Below the pieces are notes generated by a model that was not told the DNA's origin, searched no databases, and saw only the letters and a program-made list of their open reading frames with translations. A stretch of DNA of 14,116 bases from UBA2137 sp037968575. Its GTDB lineage: Bacteria > Pseudomonadota > Alphaproteobacteria > Micavibrionales > Micavibrionaceae. The DNA is taken from contig JBBKVR010000022.1 of NCBI GenBank assembly GCA_037968575.1, positions 1 through 14,116 of the forward strand, read 5' to 3'. Positions 7,075 to 14,116 of the stretch are shown one piece after another. The translations under genes were made by a program, and so were the position numbers. Positions within the stretch are counted from its first letter, which is position 1. Every line of letters begins with the position of its first letter.

Positions 7075-10000
7075 CACAACTTGCACATCAAAGCCCCTCG
7101 GCACAAGACACCATCGGGCAAAATGCCACTGACAGGCAACGCCAAGCTGCGCGTCCAGACACATCTGTTTGGGTGGGGGCATCTGCTGGAACAGGAAAAA
7201 CCAAAGTTCTCACTGACAGAATTTTGCGGCTTCTTTTACCCTCAGAAAACTCGCCTAAAGGAACGCCACCACATCAAATTTTATGCATTACGTTTACCAA
7301 GACAGGTGCAGCAACTATGGCCTTGAAATTAAGTGAAAGGATTAGCAAATGGGCCACCCTGTCCTCTAAAAACTTAGAAAAAGAACTAGAGAAATTGCTA
7401 GGTAGCAAACCAACAGAAGAGCAGATTAAAGCAGCTCCTAAATTATTTCCTCGTATCGTTGATGCGCCAAATGGTTTGAATATCATGACCATTCACTCTT
7501 TTTGTGAATCCATCCTTAGACGTTTTCCCATAGAGGCTGGATTGCCACCATCTTTCGAGGTTATGGAAGAAACACAAAGCCGTTCTGTATTGGAAAGCGC
7601 TCGTAATATTTTTCTACAGGACGCAATTAAAGATATAAAAAGTGAGATGCACGCGCGCCTCAAACGCTTATCTGTGCGGGAAAGTGATGATCGTTTTCTT
7701 GATTTACTTAATGCTCTGTTGTCAAAGAGGCGTATGCTTCAGAAACTTTTCACAGATAAAAATGAAAGCGATTTACTGCCACAGCTTTTTGATTTATTTG
7801 AACTTCCCAAAGAATCGTCCGAAAAATTTCTTTCTAATACAGCAAATACAGAAATTGAGAGATTACGTTCACAATTAATACCCCTTGCCGCAAACTTAGC
7901 CGAAAGTGGTAAAAACGATAAAGAATCCGGGCAGGCCATTTCGGATTATTTATCGCTAAATTCCATTGTAACTGAAAACGATATTCTTGAACTTCATGCA
8001 AACACCTATACGAAGACGACAAATGCACCTAAAAAACTTAATAAAGCTGTTCAACATCATACATCACTATTTCTTCAACTCTGCGACATACTTGAGTCTT
8101 TCAAAGAAAACTACATACGCCTTCAAGTGGCGCGGTCCTCCGCGGATTTACTCATCGTTGCCTACCATATTTTAAATGCCTACACCGAACTTAAAAAGCA
8201 AAAAGGTGTTTTGGATTTTGATGACCAAATTGAAATGACCTCTGATCTTCTTCAAGGGAAATTGCAAAGTGGAAATCGAGATGAGGCTTATCAATGGATA
8301 CTCCATAAACTTGATAATGGTATAGATCATGTTTTAGTTGATGAAGCGCAAGACACCAATCCCGACCAATGGGAAGTTATACGCGCCCTAACTGACCCAT
8401 TTACAGAGGGAAAAGGTGCAAGAGAAAACACACAAAGAAGCCTATTTGTAGTGGGTGATGAAAAACAATCCATATATTCATTTCAACGTGCAGACCCTGC
8501 AATCTTTGAAGATATGCGCAAATATTTCTCTGAAAGGTTCGAACAAGCTCAAGAACCTTGGACTCCCGTTCAGCTCAACGCCTCTTTCCGTTCTGTCCCA
8601 GCCATTCTTGAGTTTGTCGACCATGTTTACGAGTCCGAAACAGACAAGAAGGGTCTCTCTTATAACGGGGAAGGCATCCATCATACTTCATACCGCGCAG
8701 AGCAATCTGGTCGTGTCGAACTCTGGCCACTTGTGAGTGAAGAGAAAAAAGAAGACTTAGAGAATTGGCCTGTTCCAGAACTGCGGGACAAACTCAATAA
8801 AGCTGCTTCATCTTCTGCAAAACTACTAGCCACAAAAATTGCTGGTACTATTCATCATTGGATAAATTCAGGGAGGCAAATTGGTGCAACTGGAAAATTA
8901 GTAAGTGCAGGCGATATCCTCATACTCCTTCGCAAACGTTCAAACTTACAAACTGAACTTGTACGCGCATTGAAATCGTTCAATGTGCCTGTCGAGGGCT
9001 TGGATAGAATGGTCATTGAGGATCATATCGCCGTTCAGGATTTGCTGGCATTAGCTCGCTTTGCTTTACTTCCTTCAGATAATTATACTCTTGCCTGTAT
9101 CCTGAAATCACCTTTCGTTGGTTGGGATGAAGACCAGCTTATGGAGCTCTGCTTTGAGCGACCCGATAACCAATCTTTACATGAAGCACTTGCAAAGCGT
9201 GACGATAAGAATTCTAAAAATATTGTCCGCTGGCTGGATGACCTGATTTACAGCTCGGATAGGCATACTCCTTATCAATTTTTTGCACGCACACTTGCAC
9301 AACCTTGCCCTATTACTTCCAATGGTAATGGGTGGAGTGCTATTGACTCTCGAATTGGTGAAGAAGCTATCGATCCTGTTGAGACATTTCTCTCACACGC
9401 GCAAAGTTGGTCAAATCCACAAGGGCGTGGTGGTCTCCAAGCCTACATTCAAGACGTAGAGAAAAACAAAAACGAGATTAAACGCGAAATGGAAGAAGGC
9501 GGCGGACGCGTTCGCATTATGACTGTGCATGGAGCAAAGGGTTTACAAGCGCCTATTGTCTTTATGGCTGATTCCGCGCGCCATAGTAGTGGTGTTTTTA
9601 GCCACGCAAATCCATCTAACCAAATTTTTTGGCCAGACAAATCTCTACCTTTCTGGGGAGTAGGTGGTGATCTCAAAAACAAATTAACAGAAGACTACAA
9701 AGCAAAAGCCAAAGAAAAAGCAGCAGAAGAATATAAGCGTCTTTTGTACGTAGCCATGACACGTGCCGCCGACGAGTTGTATATTACAGGTCATATTGGT
9801 GATGAGAGCAGGCTCGACGAAACATGCTGGTATGTCTCTCTTGAAAATGCGATGAAACGCTTTGAAGAAAAATCACTTTCCGATAATTCATCCTATAAAT
9901 TTGAAGATGGCACACACGCCTTTTCTATGTTTGAGAGTAATGCAAAAGAAACAGCAAACGATATAGACAAACCTGCTCCAAATGAAGAGCTTCCAAAATG

Positions 10001-10595
10001 GATAAATGAAATTCCTGAAGATGAAGCGCTTAATAATGAAATTATTCGCCCATCCTTATCAGGTATCGAAGAAGAGCGCGTTCTCTCGCCGTTGTCACAA
10101 TATTCAAAACCATCTATTGATCCACGCTTTCACCGCGGAAATATTATTCACACAGCTCTCCAGTTTTTACCTGAAATTGCAAAAGACAAACATGAGAGTT
10201 ATCTGCAATCTTACTTATCGCAAAAACATCTTGAGCTTTCTGCGGGTGAGCAAAAAGAGATTGAAATAGAAGTTCTGAATATTTTAAATGATGCTATTTT
10301 CGCAGAAGTCTTTGGTCCAAAGTCACGCGCAGAAACACCAATCACAGGAATATTGGATAATGGACAAAAGGTATCAGGACAAATTGACCGATTAGTAATT
10401 GATGATACTCGGGTTCTGATTGTCGATTTTAAGACCAATCGGCCACCACCAGAGCGCGAAGAAGATGTTCCAACAATTTATCGAAAACAACTGAGTGCTT
10501 ATAAACAGGTGATGGAGAAAATCTATCCTGAGAAAGAAATTTTATGTGGTTTGCTCTGGACTAATATTCCAAAGATGATGCTGGTTAAAGTTTAA
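7071..10595 (+). CDS. addA: Double-strand break repair helicase-nuclease AddA
   Basis: A 1174-aa UvrD/Rep-like superfamily 1A helicase with a C-terminal nuclease, the partner of AddB. Motifs in order are Walker A GASAGTGKT (36-44), Walker B VDEAQD (423-428), motif III VVGDEKQS (460-467), motif V VHGAKGLQ (819-826) and motif VI RLLYVAMTR (890-898). The nuclease shows H1027 in GNIIHTAL, D1106 in GQIDR, and D1119 and K1121 in VDFKTNR, so both helicase and nuclease look active. The length is normal for alphaproteobacterial AddA. The start overlaps the addB stop (ATGA). In several relatives trxA follows addA; here the operon ends, and the TAA stop shares bases with the stop of the convergent deacetylase gene. 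Confidence 0.96.
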   Translation: MTQLAHQSPSAQDTIGQNATDRQRQAARPDTSVWVGASAGTGKTKVLTDRILRLLLPSENSPKGTPPHQILCITFTKTGAATMALKLSERISKWATLSSKNLEKELEKLLGSKPTEEQIKAAPKLFPRIVDAPNGLNIMTIHSFCESILRRFPIEAGLPPSFEVMEETQSRSVLESARNIFLQDAIKDIKSEMHARLKRLSVRESDDRFLDLLNALLSKRRMLQKLFTDKNESDLLPQLFDLFELPKESSEKFLSNTANTEIERLRSQLIPLAANLAESGKNDKESGQAISDYLSLNSIVTENDILELHANTYTKTTNAPKKLNKAVQHHTSLFLQLCDILESFKENYIRLQVARSSADLLIVAYHILNAYTELKKQKGVLDFDDQIEMTSDLLQGKLQSGNRDEAYQWILHKLDNGIDHVLVDEAQDTNPDQWEVIRALTDPFTEGKGARENTQRSLFVVGDEKQSIYSFQRADPAIFEDMRKYFSERFEQAQEPWTPVQLNASFRSVPAILEFVDHVYESETDKKGLSYNGEGIHHTSYRAEQSGRVELWPLVSEEKKEDLENWPVPELRDKLNKAASSSAKLLATKIAGTIHHWINSGRQIGATGKLVSAGDILILLRKRSNLQTELVRALKSFNVPVEGLDRMVIEDHIAVQDLLALARFALLPSDNYTLACILKSPFVGWDEDQLMELCFERPDNQSLHEALAKRDDKNSKNIVRWLDDLIYSSDRHTPYQFFARTLAQPCPITSNGNGWSAIDSRIGEEAIDPVETFLSHAQSWSNPQGRGGLQAYIQDVEKNKNEIKREMEEGGGRVRIMTVHGAKGLQAPIVFMADSARHSSGVFSHANPSNQIFWPDKSLPFWGVGGDLKNKLTEDYKAKAKEKAAEEYKRLLYVAMTRAADELYITGHIGDESRLDETCWYVSLENAMKRFEEKSLSDNSSYKFEDGTHAFSMFESNAKETANDIDKPAPNEELPKWINEIPEDEALNNEIIRPSLSGIEEERVLSPLSQYSKPSIDPRFHRGNIIHTALQFLPEIAKDKHESYLQSYLSQKHLELSAGEQKEIEIEVLNILNDAIFAEVFGPKSRAETPITGILDNGQKVSGQIDRLVIDDTRVLIVDFKTNRPPPEREEDVPTIYRKQLSAYKQVMEKIYPEKEILCGLLWTNIPKMMLVKV

Positions 10596-11383
10596 ACGGA
10601 TACAAACTTCACGCCTGTTTCGAGCATGTAATCAATCAACTCGCTCACCACAGGAAATACTTCAGGCTCTGGCTTATCATGTGTCAAAACAATGTGACGA
10701 CTTGTCTGGGATTGAAACGCTTTATCGTTTTCCATCTTAGCTTTTAAATCATCCATAGATTGATATTTCCATTTGCCGCGATGGCGATCAAGCAACATCC
10801 AATCACTGGTTGAAAATGTGTAGAGACAATCTGCTGCCTCGTTCATTTCAGTATCTTTAAACCAAGGGAAAGTAACCCTTTTAAAAGGCTGTACGTAACC
10901 TTCGCGTTTTAAATACTCTTGAATTTTATGCTTCTTTTCAACGTTTTCAGGTGAAGGTCTATCAAGAGTAATACGCACGCCATCAAAAAACAGTTTTGTC
11001 ACATACTCACGGTGTTCTTCAGGCAAAGCATCGTAATCGACAATCCAACCACCCGCCCCTCTATCCATATGAGGGAAACGTAGCGTTTTAACTATTTGTG
11101 ATTTTTCTGTCTTTTTATAGACGCTCTCAATCATTTTTTCAGTCTTCTCGATTTCAGCAATGCAGTCCTCGTAAGACATTTCTGAAAACCGTGTATGTGA
11201 GTACGCATGGTTACCCAAAACAAAATCCATCTCTGCGAGAGCTACTGCACCTTGTTCATATTTTTCCAGCGTGTCGCCACGACAAAAGAAAAGTGCTGGG
11301 ATATCGCGCTCTTTCAAAAACTCGCCAAGCTGTTTGGAAAAAGGTGACGGACTATCATCAATGGTTAGATAAACTTCACGCAT
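10592..11383 (-). CDS. Cytosolic polysaccharide deacetylase family (NodB/CE4) protein
   Basis: A 263-aa NodB-homology protein with the carbohydrate esterase 4 motifs in order: TIDDSP (7-12; catalytic base D9 and metal ligand D10), HAYSH (59-63; metal ligands H59 and H63), RFPHMDRG (102-109), TSDW (192-195) and VLTHD (232-236; H235). The metal triad and catalytic pair are all present, so an active metal-dependent N- or O-deacetylase is likely. There is no signal peptide or membrane segment, so the substrate should be inside the cell, unlike most CE4 enzymes that act on cell wall or secreted polymers. The roughly 80 residues between motifs 3 and 4 are long for the family and may shape the substrate pocket. 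The start overlaps the stop of the upstream kinase gene by one base (TAATG). The substrate is unknown; a soluble amino sugar derivative is a guess from context. Confidence 0.85.
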   Translation of the reverse strand: MREVYLTIDDSPSPFSKQLGEFLKERDIPALFFCRGDTLEKYEQGAVALAEMDFVLGNHAYSHTRFSEMSYEDCIAEIEKTEKMIESVYKKTEKSQIVKTLRFPHMDRGAGGWIVDYDALPEEHREYVTKLFFDGVRITLDRPSPENVEKKHKIQEYLKREGYVQPFKRVTFPWFKDTEMNEAADCLYTFSTSDWMLLDRHRGKWKYQSMDDLKAKMENDKAFQSQTSRHIVLTHDKPEPEVFPVVSELIDYMLETGVKFVSV

Positions 11384-12384
11384 TATGTTTTTATTCCCTG
11401 CTCAATAATGGTTTTCAAACCTGAAAGAGCCACATACTCCGTATCTATTCTTTTAATAGGTACGGCAAGTAAAGCATCATAAACAATCATTTCTGTTTGA
11501 CCTTCTGGCTGTGGATTAGCATGAAAAGTAGACGTTAAAGCTTTGGCATCAAATAAGCCTTTATCGCAAATTTTTTGAATAACACCGCCATCTAAATAAA
11601 TACCGCCCCAAGCATGCCCAGCAAGGGCAGCCGTATGTAAAAATAACCCTAAAAATTCATGGAAAAGGCGAAGTGTTTCATTAAACAGAGGTGCATTTGT
11701 ATGTGATAGCAAGCTGGTTCCAATTTCTGAGCTGTATTGCTGTCCGTGAATTTTGCAAATGGCCTCATAAAGATATGGTAGACCTCTCCCTGCACATACA
11801 TCTTCATATGAAACAGCTTTCTGAAATTCCATGTTTTTTAATGAACGCACCGTGCGCAAACATAAATTCTGCTCTTCAGTAATTGTGCTCACTGCAAACC
11901 AACCACCAAAAGTTTCACGTACACGATAGTATTCTAATTCCTTTATATAATCCGCATAAGCCAACCCTATTCCTGTTCCTGGACCACCTATCATTTTGGC
12001 TGCATAAGGACGTGGTTTTCCTGGGACTAAACTCTCCAAATCATCATGTCCTAATGACAACGCACCATAAGCAGTGACATAAAAATCGTTCGCCCAGAAA
12101 GCAATGGGAAGGTTTTCTTGTTTAAAGGCCTTTTTCTCCAACACCCACTTACTGTTATTAGCAGCATGTAAAACATCGGGAGATTCTTCATGTCCTGTAG
12201 ACGCAATCGCCAGTTTCGGTTTTGAAACACTTAATTTTTCGACGGCGTGTTTGAACAAATCAATAGGGGAATCAAAATCAATAATTTTGAGGATAACGGG
12301 TTTTCCGATTTTATCACCGTCATAGGTGGCAATGCGGGCATGCGTACCACCAATATCAGCTAGTAGGTATTCACTTGTACTCAT
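11383..12384 (-). CDS. Glucokinase-family sugar kinase with altered sugar pocket
   Basis: A 333-aa member of the bacterial glucokinase (Glk) family. The phosphate-binding LADIGGTHARIA (8-19), catalytic WANDF with N99 and D100 (the same numbers as in E. coli Glk) and GGPGTGIG (133-140) are intact, and YEDVCAGRGL (193-202) matches the ERVLSGPGL segment with its sugar-binding glutamate (here E194). The EGGH signature, whose Glu157 and His160 hold glucose in E. coli, reads TFGGW (158-162) here: the histidine is Trp162 and the glutamate is Phe159 or displaced two residues. Phosphoryl transfer should work, but glucose may not be the substrate. The start overlaps the stop of the efflux gene (ATGA) and the stop overlaps the deacetylase start (TAATG). 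It is called a kinase with confidence, a true glucokinase only tentatively, so no symbol is given. Confidence 0.8.
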   Translation of the reverse strand: MSTSEYLLADIGGTHARIATYDGDKIGKPVILKIIDFDSPIDLFKHAVEKLSVSKPKLAIASTGHEESPDVLHAANNSKWVLEKKAFKQENLPIAFWANDFYVTAYGALSLGHDDLESLVPGKPRPYAAKMIGGPGTGIGLAYADYIKELEYYRVRETFGGWFAVSTITEEQNLCLRTVRSLKNMEFQKAVSYEDVCAGRGLPYLYEAICKIHGQQYSSEIGTSLLSHTNAPLFNETLRLFHEFLGLFLHTAALAGHAWGGIYLDGGVIQKICDKGLFDAKALTSTFHANPQPEGQTEMIVYDALLAVPIKRIDTEYVALSGLKTIIEQGIKT

Positions 12385-13334
12385 GTATGTACGTCCTCGC
12401 TGTGTCTTAAATCCATTGGTCCCCCAGCAGGATCAACGTGAATCATCACCTCTGCATTAGGGATGTTTTTGACAACATCTCTCTCGACAGACAGGGCAAT
12501 TTCATGGGCTGTCCAAAGAAGAATATTTGGATCAACCTCAATATCAAAAGACACCAGCATTTTCATGCCAGAGCGAATAGCGCGCAAATCGTGCATATCC
12601 TTCACCTCTGTATGACTGAGAACAATATCCATAATTTGTTGCCTGATTTCTTGGTCAATTTCACGATCAAGCAACATATCAATCGCACTCTTGCCAACTC
12701 CGTAGGCAATCCACCACACATATCCAGCAATCAACAAAGCAACGACTGCGTCAATCCAACTGGGTGCGCCCATAGCCGTTGCCAGTAAAACCAACAGGAC
12801 ACCACCATTCATAAAGATATCGCTGTGGTAATGGGCGTGGTCAGCCTCTATTGCCATTGATGCAGATTTTCTGACTGCGCGCTTTTGAATAGTCGTTAGG
12901 ACAAATGTCAGTGCAATCGAGAGAATGATAATTGCAGATGCTAAATACTGGTCGGTTAAAACTTCACGGGTAATGATATTCTGAATAGCACTATAAATCA
13001 CCGCAATACCTGCCACAAAAATGAATGCGGCCTGACCCAAAGCAAACAACCCTTCAATTTTTCCATGACCAGAGCGGTGACAGTCATCGGCAGGCTTTAA
13101 TGACATTTTGACAGAAATCAAAGCCATTATCGACATCATGATATCAGCAACTGAGTCTATGAGAGATGAGAGAACACTTACTGAACCACTCATCAAATAC
13201 GCCACAATCTTGGCAAAAATCATAATAGAAACAATTACGATTGCCGACCACCCAGCAAAAAGGGCTGATGAAGGATCGTGCCCTTCGCCTGTTTGTACCG
13301 CGCCGTGATGATGATGTCCGTGACCCATGTCCAT
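12381..13334 (-). CDS. FieF-like cation diffusion facilitator (divalent metal efflux)
   Basis: A 317-aa inner-membrane metal/proton antiporter of the CDF family, closest in pattern to E. coli FieF (Fe2+/Zn2+). About six membrane segments lie between residues 25 and 215. The transport site is complete: D60 and D64 in LIDSVADIM, and H168 and D172 in HYHSD. PADDCHRSGHGK (81-92) matches the FieF PADDNHSFGHGK segment with its second metal site. A cytoplasmic C-terminal domain (about 220-305) ends with the conserved MIHVDP. The N-terminus begins MDMGHGHHHHG, a histidine-rich tail that could bind metal. The start at 13334 is the first ATG of this tail; Met3 at 13328 is possible and no strong Shine-Dalgarno sequence decides. 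It is the first gene of an overlapping operon and is divergent from mdh. Metal specificity cannot be read from the sequence. Confidence 0.9.
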   Translation of the reverse strand: MDMGHGHHHHGAVQTGEGHDPSSALFAGWSAIVIVSIMIFAKIVAYLMSGSVSVLSSLIDSVADIMMSIMALISVKMSLKPADDCHRSGHGKIEGLFALGQAAFIFVAGIAVIYSAIQNIITREVLTDQYLASAIIILSIALTFVLTTIQKRAVRKSASMAIEADHAHYHSDIFMNGGVLLVLLATAMGAPSWIDAVVALLIAGYVWWIAYGVGKSAIDMLLDREIDQEIRQQIMDIVLSHTEVKDMHDLRAIRSGMKMLVSFDIEVDPNILLWTAHEIALSVERDVVKNIPNAEVMIHVDPAGGPMDLRHSEDVHT

Positions 13335-13413
13335 CTTTCTAAAGGATAATGCGTCCCTTTAAAAGTACAGAGACTCAAATTTTCCCTTGAAACTCAACAC
13401 AGATAATTCCATG

Positions 13414-13431
13414 TTGAATTTCAGAATTCAA
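13414..13431. promoter_or_regulatory. Perfect 7-bp inverted repeat upstream of mdh
   Basis: TTGAATT (13414-13420), a 4-nt spacer and AATTCAA (13425-13431) form a perfect dyad 29 nt before the mdh ATG, in the 126-nt gap between the divergent fieF-like gene and mdh. A shorter TTGA-AAC-TCAA dyad lies at 13387-13397. The position suits an operator or a 5' leader hairpin. No binding protein is recognised, and no convincing promoter could be placed for either gene. Confidence 0.35.
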
Positions 13432-13460
13432 TTTTGACCATCAGAAAGGCATTATTTCCC

Positions 13461-14116
13461 ATGAAAACTCCAGTCCACGTCACAGTTACAGGTGCAGCAG
13501 GCCAAATCGGTTATGCTCTTTTATTCCGTATCGCTTCAGGAGATATGCTTGGCAAAGATCAACCTGTCTGTCTTCACCTTCTTGAAATTACACCCGCACT
13601 GGACGCACTACAGGGTGTTGTGATGGAACTGAATGACTGTGCCTTCCCACTTCTTCAAAATGTAATTGCAACCGATGATGCGGCTGTAGCGTTTAAAGAT
13701 TGTGATTACGCTCTTCTCGTTGGCGCCCGTCCTCGCGGACCTGGAATGGAGCGTAAAGATTTACTAGAGGCCAACGGTGCTATCTTTGGTCCGCAAGGCA
13801 AAGCGTTAAATGATTATGCTTCTCGTAACGTAAAGGTTCTGGTTGTTGGTAATCCTGCCAATACAAATGCCTTGATTGCACAACAAAATGCGCCTGACCT
13901 TGACCCTAAATGTTTCACAGCAATGGTGCGTCTTGACCATAACCGCGCAATTAGCCAGTTAGCAGATAAAGCGGGTAAACATTCAACCGATGTGAAGAAA
14001 ATGATTATCTGGGGTAACCACTCCTCAACACAATATCCTGATATTCACCACGCAGAAGTTGACGGCACAAACGCCATGTCACTTGTTGATGCAGGATGGT
14101 ACGAGGGCACATTTAT
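13461..14116 (+). CDS. mdh: Malate dehydrogenase, cytosolic-type, 5' part (cut by window edge)
   Basis: The first 218 residues of an NAD-dependent malate dehydrogenase (malate to oxaloacetate, TCA cycle); the rest lies beyond the window. The nucleotide-binding loop is GAAGQIGYAL (11-20). Glu42 in LLEI suits NAD rather than NADP. The mobile-loop arginines R92 and R98 lie in PRGPGMER. N131 in GNPANTN, D159 and R162 in LDHNR, and H187 in WGNHSS complete the active site. This pattern belongs to the cytosolic-type MDH group (about 325 aa) and not to the lactate-dehydrogenase-like MDH usual in alphaproteobacteria. The ATG at 13461 is supported by the conserved N-terminus and by AAAGG at 13445-13449, about 11 nt upstream. 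The neighbouring fieF-like gene is divergent. Confidence 0.96.
   Translation, partial: MKTPVHVTVTGAAGQIGYALLFRIASGDMLGKDQPVCLHLLEITPALDALQGVVMELNDCAFPLLQNVIATDDAAVAFKDCDYALLVGARPRGPGMERKDLLEANGAIFGPQGKALNDYASRNVKVLVVGNPANTNALIAQQNAPDLDPKCFTAMVRLDHNRAISQLADKAGKHSTDVKKMIIWGNHSSTQYPDIHHAEVDGTNAMSLVDAGWYEGTF

Overview
The window is a piece of ordinary chromosome from an AT-rich (roughly 40% G+C by eye) alphaproteobacterium. The evidence is a DivL-type tyrosine pseudokinase of the CtrA pathway, the alphaproteobacterial tsaE-murU-addB-addA cluster with the alpha-type AddB and AddA, and alpha-like EF-Tu sequence. No phage, transposon, plasmid, CRISPR or rRNA sequence was seen. The genus cannot be told from the sequence.

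Left part (1-2920, minus strand): divL, then tRNA-Gly(UCC), then the 5' end of tuf (EF-Tu), all read leftward. The tuf leader (about 198-345) has a plausible promoter, a strong Shine-Dalgarno sequence and several short helices that compete with each other. divL and tsaE are divergent. Neither has a Shine-Dalgarno sequence, and each has a -10-like hexamer exactly 10 nt before its ATG, which suggests leaderless transcripts.

Middle part (2921-10595, plus strand): tsaE (tRNA t6A synthesis), a MurU-type sugar-1-phosphate nucleotidyltransferase (peptidoglycan recycling), addB and addA (double-strand break repair helicase-nuclease). The murU/addB and addB/addA junctions are 4-base ATGA overlaps, so these three are almost certainly one operon. 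The anomeric sugar kinase gene (amgK) that often lies between tsaE and murU in this class is absent.

Right part (13334-10592, minus strand): a three-gene overlapping operon of a FieF-like cation efflux protein, a glucokinase-family kinase with an altered sugar pocket, and a cytosolic NodB/CE4-type deacetylase. It converges on addA so tightly that the two stop codons share bases. This combination is the part least explained by known pathways. At 13461 a cytosolic-type NAD malate dehydrogenase starts on the plus strand and runs off the end, with a perfect 7-bp dyad upstream.

There is no gene-free stretch over 300 bases. The best leads are the kinase-deacetylase-efflux operon, the missing amgK, the possible leaderless divL/tsaE pair and the tuf leader structure. 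None of them amounts to a proven new system.
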